From contig JAWZSP010000005.1 in NCBI GenBank assembly GCA_034401135.1, forward strand, positions 1,364,001 to 1,428,000: a stretch of DNA of 64,000 nt, read 5' to 3'. This DNA comes from Volutella citrinella. Its lineage: Eukaryota > Ascomycota > Sordariomycetes > Hypocreales > Nectriaceae. Below, in pieces: positions 14,101 to 27,446 of the stretch. The first letter of the stretch is position 1. Each line of letters begins with the position of its first letter. The notes under the pieces were generated by a model. The model searched no databases. It saw only the letters and a list, made by a program, of their open reading frames with translations, and had not been told where the DNA came from. A program made the translations under genes and the position numbers.

Positions 14101-17100
14101 TATATATAATTTATAAGTAATAAAATCTAATAAAATATTAAACTTAGAAATTATAAAAATAATCTTTTAATATATATAAGTTTTTAAAAAGCTTATAAAA
14201 TAAAATAATAAAACTAAGGTTTTTAACTATTTTATTAAGTAACTATTTATTTAATTACTTTACTTACTTTATATTTAATTATTTTTAAAATAGCTTTTTT
14301 TAGTATTATTAAATCTAAAGACTATAATTAAAACTAGTTTTTTTAAATTTAATATTAATTCTTAGTATTTTATAAATAAAGAAAGCTCTATTTTTTTTCT
14401 TAATATTAATAAAGAAAATTAAATTAATTTTTTCTTTTTTTTTAAAAAAAAAATTTATTATTTATATTTTTTAAAATTATCTTTTTATTTAAACTTTATT
14501 ACTTATATTTAAAAGAAATCTAAGAGAAATACTTATTAACTATATAAACTTAAGTAATTTATTTATTTAAATTTAATTTTAAATTTTTTTAATTAAATTT
14601 AGACTTAAAGTATTCTTATTAAATTACTAATTAATTTTTTTTAGTTATAATTATAGCTAGTAAGCCTAAGTTAAAGACTTTTAAGTTTTTAATTTTATTA
14701 AGTATTATAAGTAAAAGTATTTAGAAATTACTTATAGTTAAAAAATAAAAAAAAATATTAAAAAAAAGTAAGTTATTTATTTATTTATAATTTATATTAA
14801 TACTAATATATATAAATAGAAAGAAATCTAAATTAATAATTAAAATATGATTTTTTTAATCTTAATTTAAATATAATTAAAAAAAATACTTACTTTCTTT
14901 TTAATAGCTACTTAAAAAGTATTTTTTAATTTATTATTAAAACTAACCTTTTTTTTTAAGTATTAAAAACTAAATCTTTTAAAATATTATTATTATATTA
15001 TAATAAATATTTAAGCCCTTTTTATTTTATTTAATATAATATTATTTAATAACTAACTTTAATTAAAAATACTCTTATAATTAATAAATAGAACTTTAAG
15101 TCTTATTTAAAAAATACTTATAAATTAAGTTTATATTAACTAAATAAGTAATTAAAAAATAATATTAAAAGTTTAAGAGATTTTATTTTAATTTTTAATA
15201 TTTAGTTTTTAAATAATTAGACTTTTTATTTAAAAATTATTTCTTTTACTTACTTAATAACTTTAATATAAAATATAAAGTTATAAATAAGTTATTTATT
15301 TATTTTTATTATATATCTATTAATTAATTATTTTATTAAGCTTTAATAAGCTAAAAAAAGCTTATATTAAAGCTTATATTTATAAATAGTTTTTAATTAC
15401 TTTAAAATATTATCTTTTAATTATTATAAAAAATATTTTTAAATAAGTATTTTATATTATTTTATTTATTTATATTATAAAGCTAATTTATAAATAATTA
15501 TAATATTATTAAAGATAATATAGCTAATAATAACTATTTTTTAAAACTTTTAAAATTATTTTAAAAAATAGTTATAATAAGGACTTTACTAATAATATTA
15601 AGTATATAAATTATATACTTAATATTATTATATAAGATATTTTAAAAAGCTATTTAGCTATTAATTTTTCTAATTTAATTTTATTTTTTTATATAGATTT
15701 TTTATATATTTAAAATTTAAAAAAGCTAAATTTTAAAAACTTTATTTTAATAATAAGTTTTTTATTTATTTATTAATTACTAAATTAAAATTACTAATTT
15801 ATTAGCTTTTATAAGCTAATTAAAATAAATTATAATTATTATTAAATATAATAATTTTATAAAAAAGCTTTTTATAAAAATATTAATAAAAAAAAATTAA
15901 AAAGAAATTTATTTTTAATTTTAATAAAATAACTATCTTTTAAATAAAGTTATTTTTAAATTAATTTTTAAGCTTATTTTTAAAATTAAATATTAATTTT
16001 TTTTATAAATAATTTAATTTATTAAAATTTAATTTATAATATAATAAATATAGTTTTAATTTTTAAAAAGCTTATTAATTATATTATTAAAATAGATTTT
16101 AATAAAAAATTTAAAATTATAATTTTAAATTTTTTAAATTAAAATTTTTTAATTAAATTAAAAATTATTTTTTAGATTTTTTTAAAAACTTTTATTAAAT
16201 TATAAAAATAATTTTATAAAGCTATTTTTAAAGCTTTTTTATATATTTATAAATTTTATATAAAACTAAAAGCTTTAAAAACTTAATTTTTTAATTAAAT
16301 TTTAAATTTTAAAAAAATAAGTTTTTTTATTTTTATTATTTTTATTATTTTTATTATTTTTATTTAATTAATTTTTTATTTATTATTTATATAATAAGAT
16401 TTTTATTTAATTTAAAATTAAATTATAAATAAAAACTAAATTAAATTAAAAAATATTTTCTTAATTAGTTTTTATATATTTAATTAAGACTTTATAAATA
16501 ATTTATTTATTTATATTATTAATTATATAATTATTAATTAATTAAATTAAGTTTTTTTTTTAATTTTATTTTAAATCTTAAGTTTAAATTAAAATATTTT
16601 AAACTAAATAAGATATTATATTATTTTTTTTATTATAAAAAATAATATTAAAGATATTTTTAAAACTAAATATAAAATATAAATATTATTTAATTAATAA
16701 TTTCTTAATTTTATTAAGTTTAAATTTAAATAAGTAAGTTATTATAATTAAAAAGAGTTATTTATTAATAAATTAGCTTTAAATTCTAATAAAAAGTTTA
16801 TAATTCCTAGATATTAATTTTAATAATAATTTCTATATATAATATTTTAATTAATTAAAAAAATATAATATTTATTTATTAAAATATAAACTAAAAAAAG
16901 ATATAAATTATCTTTTATTATTTTATTTATTATTATTTTATTTATTTATTAATTAATAAATTAAATTAATATTTTATAATAATAAGATTTTAATAAAATA
17001 AGACTTTTTATATTAAGTATTTTAATTAAGTATTATTTAATTATTCTTATTATTTTTATAATTATAAAAACAATCTTTTTAGTTTTAAATAATATAATTA

Positions 17101-17334
17101 TTAAAAATAGAAATAGGATTTTTTTTATTTTAATTAAGAAATTAATTTTATAAAAAAGCTAAAAAATTTAAAATTTAAAAAAGATTTATTTAAAAAATTA
17201 TAAAAAAAGCTAGTTAAAATAAATTAAAAAAAATATTAAAAAACTAAAATTATAATTAATTTAAAATATAATAAAAAAGAAAGTAATTTTTAAATTATAT
17301 AATAATTAATAATTAGGTTTTAAACTTAATTTAG

Positions 17335-17800
17335 AAATTATATTATATATATATTTTATATATTAATTTTTATAATTTTATTATTAATATTTAATAATAT
17401 ATTTAAAATAATAGTTTTATTAATAATTAATATTAAAATACTTAAATAAGTAATTAAATAATATTATTTAAATAATACTTTTTTACTTAATATTAATTTT
17501 AAAATTATAAATAAACTTATTTTAAATATATTATTATATATATAATATATATATTAATTTTTTATAATTTTATTATAATTAATAATTTAAATATTTAAAA
17601 TAATAATTTTATTAAAAATTAATATTAAGTTATTTAAATAAATTATTAAATATTATTATATAAATTAAGTTATTTAATATTAATTTTAAATTATAAATAA
17701 ATATATTTTAAATATTTTATTATAAATATTAATTAATTAATAACTTTTAATATTTTTATTATTAAGATTAAATAAGATATTTAAAATAATAATATATTAT
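17335..17800. repeat. Diverged tandem repeat, period about 195 bp, next to the Gypsy LTR
   Basis: A segment beginning near 17,340 (ATTAATTTTTATAATTTTAT, then a TTTAAAATAAT block, then a TTAATATTAATTTTAAA block) recurs in the same order from about 17,535, and a partial third copy runs into the LTR at 17,801. The copies differ by many substitutions and small indels. Tandem AT-rich units beside retroelements occur in fungal heterochromatin. Boundaries are approximate. Confidence 0.6.
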
Positions 17801-18072
17801 TATAAGGTATATAATATATAAATAATATATAGGTTAAGTTATATAGCTTTATAAAAAGAGAGGTAATAATAAGATTTTATAATAAAAATTAACTAAAGCT
17901 TACTTAATATTTTAATAAGCTTCTTTTATAATATTATATATTATAAAGCTCTTTAAAGTATATATATTAGTAGTAATATTACCCTGCTTTTTATACCTAG
18001 CTCTACTAGCCTTTATAACTAGGCTAGGTAGTACTTTATAGCTAAAATAGAGCTTAATATTAAATATTATAA
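17801..18072 (-). repeat. LTR of Gypsy relic (right copy, 3' LTR)
   Basis: It aligns without a gap to 24,772-25,043: the offset is 6,971 at both ends. Differences are almost all transitions, for example CCCTGC versus TTTTAC. It lies at the 3' side of a minus-strand element, because the reverse transcriptase relic reads from the 25-kb side. Confidence 0.85.
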
Positions 18073-21000
18073 TAATTTATCTCTTTTTTTATAGTACTAT
18101 CTTTAGTACTAGAGCTAGTAAAATATAACTACTAATCTTATTATAATCTAGTAGTAAATTACTATTAGCTATATTTTATTTTTATTATATTAAGGTAAAT
18201 TAAATAAGTAATTATTTTTATAATTAGTAATTATATTTATAATTAGTAACTATACCTTTTAAAATATAAAAAAAAAGCTTTTTTTTTATTTAGCTATCTT
18301 TTTTCTTTTTTTTTTATTTATTAATATTTTCAGGCTATATAAGTTCTATATTACTTTTTTATAATATCTTTTTCTACCCTTTTTATAGCTTTAGCTACTT
18401 ATTTTATACTTATTTTAATATTTTTTATATAATATATAAAGTATCTTAGTATAATTAAGTATTATAATTATTTATATATTTAGGCTAATTTTTAAAATAT
18501 TCTTATTATTATATTTTTATTTTATATTTTCTTTAGTACTATAAGTAATTACTATTTATATTATAAGTATAGTAATAAGATTTATTATTTATAAATATCT
18601 ATTTTCTTAGTTTTACTTAACTTTCTAACCTTTTTAAGCTTTTTAATAAAATAAAAAGTAATATTACTAACCTAATTATTATTCTTAATTATATTAACTT
18701 TCTTTAAGTTCTTTTTATTTTTATAAATACTTTTTTTTTTTTTAGCTCTAATTTAATTAACTTTATAATTATCTTAATAAATATCTACTATATATTTCTT
18801 TAAGTATATAAAGTATATACTACTATTTATAAGTTCTTTAGGATCTTAAGTATACTTAGTATTACTAAGGCTTTATAATAAAATAATAAAATCTTTAATC
18901 TTAAGTTTATAACTATTTATTATATTAAGAAGCTTAAGAACTTTATAAGCTTTTTTTAATTTAATTATTCTACTTTTACTAACTTTTTATTAAAAAATAT
19001 ATAATAATTATAACTATTTTTTAAATAATACTTATTATAATATACTAATAGAGATAGCTTATACTAATAATAAGAATTCTTTTACCTTTTTTAAAAGTCT
19101 TTAGCTAGGTTATAATAAGCTTAGGTTTTACTTTTAAGTTATTACTAAGATATAAATATTTTACTTATTAAAAAGTACTTTTAATTAAGTTACTTAAAAG
19201 TCTTATATTCTTATAAATTAGCTTAAAAAGTAGTAAGTATAGAGCTCTTAGGTAATAAATTTTAATACTATTTAATATCTTACTTAATTACTAAATAGGT
19301 TTTAAAATAAGTTTATAATTTAAGAGAATAAATAATAAGCTTATTATATTAATAGCTTTTTTATAGTACTTCTAACTCTTTTTTATAAAGCTTTTTAAGT
19401 ACTTCCCTAGCCTTTTTATATTAATTTATCTTAATCTTAATAATATAAATAGGTAATTATAATACTAAAGTTTTTAAGCTTAGATAATATTAGTATTAAT
19501 AATATAAATTAGACTTAGAGTTACTAGGGTTTTAATAATAAATTATAATAATTTTTAAGTAATTTTAAATAGCTTTTTTATTTTAGAGTTTAATAAGTAG
19601 GTTTTTATAAGCTAATTATAAAAATTTACTAACTACTTTTTTTTAATTTAGCCTATCTTTTTATAGCTTTTTTTTTTTTATTTTATAATATTTTATAACT
19701 ACCTTTTTTATATTTTTTATATCTATTTTAAGAACTTATTAATTAAATTCTATAAACTACTCTAATTATTTAATAAAGTAAAATTACTTACTTTTATACT
19801 TTTATTTATCTTTTATTATTTTAACTTCTTATTTTTTTTCTAGGTTTTATAAATTAAGTATTAATATATTTTTATTAAGTATTTTTTTATAATATTATTA
19901 AGGCTTTAATAAGCTTATATAAAAAATATTATAAATATAACTTAGCTAGTCTAGTAAAGCTAATTAATAAGTTTTTAAATTAACTTTTTTTAGAATTTAA
20001 AAAGGCTTAATATAATATAATACTAGCTTCCTTTTCTACTTAAAGAATTTTAAATTACTTATTAAAAGTAATATAAACTATCCTTTTTTAAAGCTATACT
20101 CTTAGTACTTATAATTTGTAATTTCTATATATTATTTTATTATACTTTTTTAATAGTTTTTAAGCTTTTTTTTAACTTATTATAATTTTATTAATTTTAT
20201 ACTTATTTTAAGTATCCCCCTTTTTATAAGATTATTCTTAAGACCTAGATATATATTTAGTAAGTATTTTATAAGGGCCTTTATTAGTAATATACTTATT
20301 ATTATATTCTAAGTATTATTATAAATAAATTATATTTATAATAAGAGGTTTAGTTATACTTTTTAATAATTTTTTATAAATATATATAAATAATATTCTA
20401 AGATCTAATTAAAGCGCTTTATTTATTTATTACTTTATAAGTAAAATACTATTAAAAGCCTTTTTTTTATTAATATTTATATATAAATAGCTTATTAAAA
20501 TTTACTTATAAAAATTAAACTTCTATTTAATACTATACTATTTAATAGGCTAAAAATAAAATCGATTTTTTTATAAAATAACTCTATAAACTCTATTATA
20601 TTAATTACTTTAAGTATAGCTAAGAATTAAGTATACTTTATATAGTAATTTATAATAATTAATATTATATTAACTTTACTTTATTTAGTTATTATAAATA
20701 ATAATCTTATAATAAAATCTATTAATAGTTTAGACTATAATTAACTAAGTATTAAAAAAAGTTTAAGCTTATTATATAATTTATATTTTTTTAATATTAT
20801 TTTTTAATATACTAAATAAATACTAACCTATTATATTATAAAGTCTTTTATATATTTTTAATATAGCTTTTATTAAAATATCTTAAGTATTTAATTAATT
20901 TTAAAATAATTTATTATTAAATAGTTATAATATAACTTAAGGATCTTATTTTATAATATAATATTATTTAGTATATATAACTTTTACTAAAAGTATAATA

Positions 21001-21940
21001 AATTCTTAGTAATATATTATTTATAAAGATTTCTTATAGTCTTTTACTTAGTAATAAGATCTTAATAAGTTTTTATTACTAAATTATAAGACTATAGTAT
21101 TTTAATTATCTTTATTAAAATTACTAAGACTTTTTTATTATTAATAATCTTTTTAATTAAGGCTTTTTATATATTTTTTTAAGAGGGTTTAAATAATATT
21201 TTAAATTTCTTTTTTATTTAATCTAACTATATTATATAGCTCTTAAAAATAGGTTTATTATAATTTTATATTATTTATATAAAGCTAACTTTAGTATTTA
21301 TTAGTATTATTACCTTTTTAAATAGTTTAATTTTAATAACTATTTAATTTATTAAGCTATCTACTAAGCTATTTTAAAGAATATTCTCTTTTTTATAATC
21401 TAGTTTTTAAAAAAGTCTATTAATAAAGTTTATTTTACCTAGCTAATACTTAATTATAAAATTATATAGTATAAGCTTAATATATTACTAAGCTTATTAA
21501 TTATTTAAATACTCCTTTTTTATAAAAAATTATAAATTTTAATAGTTATTAAAAACTTTAATAAGTTTTACTAACTTTTTAAAATAGTACTTTTAATTTA
21601 TAAATAACTTTATAATAATAAATATTTCTTTATCTAAAGTATTATAATTTAACTTAGTTTTTTAAAACTTTTATAATTAAAATATAATAAAGTATTAAAA
21701 ACTATCTCTTTTTTATTAAAAGATAATACTTAATATTATAAAATATAAAATATTAATTTCTAATTATATAGATTTCTTTAAATTAAAATAGTATAATATT
21801 AATACTTTTTAAAAAGATTTATAAAGCTCTTAGAAGATATTTTACTACTTATTTATAAAAGTCACTTTTTTTAATTTCTTATTTTTAACTAACTTTTTTA
21901 AAAAGTCTAATAAAAAGGCTATTATTAAAAAATAACTTTA

Positions 21941-22219
21941 TATAAATCTCTTATAAAAATTATAAAAACCTAGGAATACTTAGACTTTTTAATAAGTTTT
22001 TAGTTTTAATTATAAAGTAATTATCTTAACCTTTTTAAAGTCTATAAATACTTTTATTATTAATATAATAAACTTAAGAAATATAATTTTTAATTAATAA
22101 AAATAATACTTATTTAGTACTATATATAATCTAGCTATTATAAGCTATTTAATTACTTATTAAAAGGCTTTTATATAGGATTTATAATCCTTTAAGTAGA
22201 TTAGTATATTATTTATAAA
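21941..22219 (-). pseudogene. Relic of Gypsy reverse transcriptase core (right copy)
   Basis: Reading through stops on the minus strand gives FINNILIY followed by GFYNFYKRFI, equivalent to the left-copy relic at 2,008-2,301. The FxDD aspartates again read as Asn. The shared D-to-N change suggests RIP acted on both copies at the same sites, or that one was copied from an already mutated source. Confidence 0.8.
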
Positions 22220-24771
22220 TATAATATAGATTATATTTAAAAGGTCTTTTAAAACTTAATAAATATAATCTTAAAAAATAGCTAGGGTATTAATAAGTTT
22301 AAATAGTATAATTATATACTTAAAATACTTATAATAAGTTTAGAAAGCTATTTTTTACTTATTACTTACTTTTATTTAGATTTAATAATATATATTTTTA
22401 ATATCTAGCTTATTAAAAAAATAATAGCTTTAAATATAATTTATAATCTCTAAGATTAATAGAAAAGAGTATTAATTCTTAATTATTATTTTATTTAGCT
22501 TTTAGTAGTTAATATATAAATAAAAAGACCTATCTAATTTAAAAATAAAAAAAATTAAAGCTTTTACTAAGCTTTTTAAATATTAAATATATCTATTTAT
22601 TAAATTATTAACTAAGTATTAATAAAGTATATTAAGTTCTTTTTATAAAAGTAAGTAAATTAATTTAAAAAGTAATAACTTTCTTAATATAATATTAATT
22701 ATATAGTCCTATTTATTATATAATAAAAGTTTTATTATACTTTTTTTTTAAAAGAATTATTATAAGCTTTTTAATTTAATAAGGATTTTTTTAATATATT
22801 AATAAGTTTTATAATCTTAATATCTTAATAAATAACTTATATCTATCTTATAAATATTATATACTTACTTTATTATTTAATAAGTTTATTAAAACTTTTA
22901 AGTATTTTTAATTTAAATTTAGTCTTATTTTAATTTAAATTACTATCTTTTTTCCTAGATATTAATTAAGACTGTTATTTTAGATAATAATATTTAGAAA
23001 AGTAATAAAAAAATATTAAGGCTTTTTTAAATACTTATTATTAAGAGAGTTACTTAATAAGTAACTTTTTTAAAATTAGTTAAAAATATAAATATAATCT
23101 AAGTATTACTTATTTTTAAAACTATTTAATTTATACTTATTAAGATTAAGGCCTTTTTATATAACTTTTAAAAGCTTATATAGTTAGTAATACTTTTATT
23201 AATTATATTACTTACTTTTTTAATATTAAAAAGTATTTTTATTATAATTATTAATTAAGAGGTATATATTAAAGCTTAGGCTAGAAGTTATAAAGTTAAT
23301 TATAATAGCTTTAGATTCTTAGAACTAAAAAATTAACTTAAGATCTTTTTAAAAAGGTTTTATAATAATATAACTAGACTATTTTAATAGCTAAGTAAAA
23401 GTTTAACTTTTAATATTATTTTTAGGGTTTATTTATTAATAAATATAAAAAGGTTTAAATTACTAAAAGTTATTAAATCTTTTACTATTTTAATACTTTT
23501 CTTATTACTTTCTTAATACTATTTTCTTTTTTTATTTTAAAGTAATTAGATATAATATAGCCTAGCTCTTAGTAATTATAATATTAAATATTCTTTTATT
23601 TAGTTTTTAGCTTTTTATTTAAAAAGCTTTTTAACTTAATAAAGTTTTTTAAAAAAAAGCTATCTTATTTTTTTTTTTTTTTTTTAAAAAAAGAATAATT
23701 TAAAGGCCTTTTTTTAATATTTTTTTATTAACTCCTTCTTATTATCCTACTTTTACTTATTTTTTAAAACTTAATATTTTATAAAAAGCTAGATTACTTT
23801 TACTTTTTATATAAAAACTTTTTAATAAAAGTCTATATTTACTTTAATTAGCCTATCTTAAAATAGCTTTTATAATTTATTTAAAAATATAATTCCTTAT
23901 TTTTATTTATTTTAATAATATCTTAGCTATTATTTAATAAAGTTTAAATAATAATAGAATTTTTAAAAGGTTTAGTCTACTTATTACTTAGCTTTTTTTA
24001 ATTAGAGCTTAATTAAGATCTTAATATTAAAAGCCTTATAAATTAAGGATTTTAATTAAATTTAAAAAGTATTTTAATCCTTTTTAAAAGCCTTTTATTT
24101 TTTTTTTAAAAAAGCTTTTAAAAACTTTTTAAAAAAAGCTTAACTATTATTATCTAAATATTATAAAGCTAGTACTATCTTATATTAATCTTTTTTAAAT
24201 TTATAAAAGCCTTAGAAAGTATATTATAAGCTTAGTAATTAATCTTTTTATTTTTAAGTAATTAATAAAGTAATTAAGACCTTAAGTTTTAATAACTTAA
24301 AATTAATCTTTTTTTTAAAAAAAAAAGATCTTAAGATTTAGTACTTCTTATAGTAAGTATTAGTAAGTACTTAGCCTACTTTTTTTTTTAAAAACTAAGT
24401 CTTAGTTTAAAAATACTAGATTTTTTTTAAAACTTCTAATTATTATTAAAAACTATCCTACTTTTCTTATAATTAAATTATACTAAGGGAGCTTTATATT
24501 AGTACTAGGTTTTCTATTTACTAAGTTTCTTTTAGTTTTTAAATAGCTTTCCTCTTAGTCTTATACTTTTTTATATAAATAATTTAAAGCTTATTAATCT
24601 TAAAGTCTAATAAGAAAGAGATTTTAGTAATTTAATTAGAAAATATAAAATTATTTTTTTAAAAAAAGTCTAAAAAAGCTTACCTTTTTATTAAATAGTT
24701 TATTAATATACTTCTCTTATTTAATATTATTATATTTTTAAAAAGCTATAAGAAAGTTTTAAAATTATTAT

Positions 24772-25043
24772 TATAAAATATATAATATATAAATAATATA
24801 TAAGTTAGGCTATATAGCTTTATAAAAAAAGAGGTAATAGTAAGATTTTATAATAAAAAGTAATTAAAGCTTACTTAATACTTTAGTAAGCTTTTTTTAT
24901 AGTATTATATATTATAAAACTTCTTAAAGTATATATATTAGTAGTAGTATTATTTTACTTTTTATACTTAGCTTTATTAGTTTTTATAATTAAACTAGGT
25001 AGCGCTTTATAACTAAGGTAGAGCTTAATACTAGATATTATAA
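24772..25043 (-). repeat. LTR of Gypsy relic (right copy, 5' LTR)
   Basis: It is the direct-repeat partner of 17,801-18,072 and the inverted match of 187-458. It has kept slightly more C and G (AGCGCTTTATAAC) than the 3' LTR. As for the other copies, the expected TG...CA ends read as TA...TA, as RIP would leave them. Confidence 0.85.
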
Positions 25044-25261
25044 TATAATATTATATTAAAATTTTTATTTAAATTTTAATATTATTAAAAATAAAAATAA
25101 AAATAAAAATAATTAAATTTATATTTAAAAATTTAATTATTATTAAAAATAAAATAAAATATTTTTATAAATAATTAAAATTAAAATATTTAAAATATTT
25201 TTAATTTATTTTTTTTAAAAAATTATAAATAAAAAATTAAATAAATAATTTATATTTTATA

Positions 25262-25433
<172 letters not shown>

Positions 25434-26274
25434 ATATTAAATATATATAAAATATATATATAATAAAATAATTATAAAATATTAATTATATTTAATAAAA
25501 TTATTATATTTATTAAAATTTTTAAATTTAATTAATATTAATTAATTACTTAAAATTAAATAAATTTTTATAAATTTTATATATTAAATTTAAAATATTA
25601 AATAAAAATTAATATATTTATATAATTTTAATAATATATTTTAATTTAAATTTAAATTTTAAATTATTTTATTATATTTTTATTTATTTTAATTTATTTA
25701 TTATATTATATTATATTATATTTAATTAATTTTTATTAAATATTTTTAAATATAAATATTTTTTAATAATTTTTTATTTATATATTAATAAATAAATTTA
25801 ATAAAAAATTAAATTTTAAAATATTATTTATAATATTTTATAAAAAATTAATAAAAAAGTATATTTTAATAATATAATAAATAATTAATATTTATATAAT
25901 AATTAAATTATTATTTAATATAATTTTAATAAATATTTATATATATTTTTATATTTATATTAAAATAATATTATTTAAAATAATTTATAATTTAAATATA
26001 AATTTAAATTATATATTTTTATTATAAATAATATTTTATTTTATTATATTAATTAAAATTTATATTTAATATTTAATAAAAAATATTTTTTTTAAATTTT
26101 TATAAATTTAAATTTAAATTTAAATTTTAATATTTTAATATAATATATTTTAATATTAATAATATTTAATAATTTTATATAAAAATTTTTTTTTATAAAT
26201 ATTTATATTTTTTTAAAATAAATTTAAAAATTATTTTAAAAATTAATTATAAATTATTAAATTATAAAGACCTA

Positions 26275-26460
26275 GCTATAATTAGTATAATTAGTATACT
26301 AATAAGGAAACCTTAGTCTAGCTAACTGACTGCTAAGAGCTTAGTAAGCTTTTACTAAGCTTATATATAGGATAGAAGACTTTAAATAAAAGTGAATATA
26401 CTAGCCTAACTTAAAAAGGCATACTCTTTTCTAGTTTAAGCTCTTAGCTATCCCTTTATA
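26275..26460. repeat. Short GC-richer relic with nested inverted repeats at the block edge
   Basis: A perfect 12-bp inverted pair, GCTAAGAGCTTA at 26,332-26,343 and its complement at 26,437-26,448, brackets about 93 bases. Nested inside is an 8-bp pair at 26,340-26,347 and 26,352-26,359. The segment is richer in G and C than its flanks and looks like a small decayed element. No frame is open. Confidence 0.55.
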
Positions 26461-26811
26461 TAAATATAATAATTTATAAAAATATATTTAATAAAATAAT
26501 AAATTTTTTTTTTTTAAATTTAAATTTTAAAAAATTATATATTTATTTTATTTATTAAATTATTATAAATTAAATTTAAATAATTATAATTAAATAATAT
26601 AAAATTAAATATAATATAATATAATATAATAATTAAATAAAAATTTTTTAATTAAATTAAATTAAATAAAATTAATTAATAAATTTTTTAATTAAAATTA
26701 TTATTAAAATTATATAATTTAAATAATTTAATTACTTATTATTATTATTCTTCTCTTTCTTATTCCTCGACTTACTTCACAGGACTTATTATCATCCTTA
26801 TTATCAACAAC

Positions 26812-27446
26812 ATGTCAATCCCTAACGAAGCGCTACAAAAGGTCAGTTTTATCATCAGTCGGCGGTCTTTACAGGGTCCCATTTGATCTCACAGCAAGCT
26901 GATAGCCCTGCCACAGTTGGTCCAGGAGATCGAGAGCCAGGCAGTTGCTGCGCAACAGCAAATCGGCTTGGCTCGGACCCAAATTGCATCCAAGCAGCGC
27001 GAGCAGCGCCTTGTCCGCCTGACGATGGGTGAGATGACAAGTCTGCCGGAGGACGCCGTTGTGTACGAAGGTGTTGGCAAGATGTACGTTGTCACGCCCT
27101 CCCCGCCAACGACGCTTGGCTCCCTCTCACTCCCACGTCCACATCGCGACGCCCGGAACAAGTCCAGCCACATCTCGCAAAGCACTCACTCACTCAGCCT
27201 CAGCGACTGCCTCCCCTCCCCCCCCACCTCACCTGCTGCTACCTCCCACCAACCTGGCATCTCGCTGACTACTTGGTCTCTTGCAGGTTTGTTTCCCTTC
27301 CCGTGGACACGCTCCGCCAGAAGCTGCAGGGCCAAACGGACACTCTGGAAGACGAAGTGGACAAGCTCGGCAAGCGTTTGTTGTATCTGGAGACAACGCA
27401 CAAGAACAGTCGCCAGCACATCGAGCAGATGCTTCGAGCAAAGTAA
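26812..27446 (+). CDS. PFD1: Prefoldin subunit 1
   Basis: Three exons (26,812-26,841; 26,917-27,083; 27,287-27,446) join to 118 codons plus stop. The protein is a beta-type prefoldin subunit of the cytosolic hexameric co-chaperone that passes unfolded actin and tubulin to the CCT chaperonin. Two coiled-coil helices flank a short hairpin containing VYEGVGKMF (about residues 60-68), the family's signature in subunit 1, split by intron 2 within the Met codon. Length matches yeast (109 aa) and human (122 aa). Intron 1 (75 nt) starts GTCAGT; intron 2 (203 nt) is long for this locus, with a CTGAC branch site 25 nt before CAG. The ATG lies only about 60 bp from AT-block DNA, so the promoter must be tiny or lie in RIP-altered sequence. 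Confidence 0.93.

Larger units (their letters stand above)
5881..17334. other. AT-rich spacer between the two Gypsy relics, no gene seen
   Basis: About 11.4 kb without any open frame or recognisable protein relic. It contains the separately listed GC-richer island at 8,830-9,370, palindromes and short tandem repeats. A period-9 T-rich tract (TTTTTATTA units) sits near 16,325-16,370. Parts are probably other RIP-destroyed transposons that can no longer be identified by reading. Confidence 0.7.
17801..25043 (-). mobile_element. RIP-inactivated Ty3/Gypsy LTR retrotransposon, both LTRs present
   Basis: Two direct repeats of about 272 bp bound a 7.24-kb unit, a normal length for a fungal Gypsy element. 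On the minus strand, FINNILIY is encoded at 22,219-22,196 and GFYNFYKRFI about 225 bases further on (around 21,970-21,941), the same order and spacing as in the left copy. This copy preserves Gly in the LGF motif where the left copy has Ser. It also keeps about 1 kb (22,400-23,400) missing from the left copy. Target-site duplications cannot be told apart in such AT-rich flanks. Stops are everywhere, so it is dead. Confidence 0.85.
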
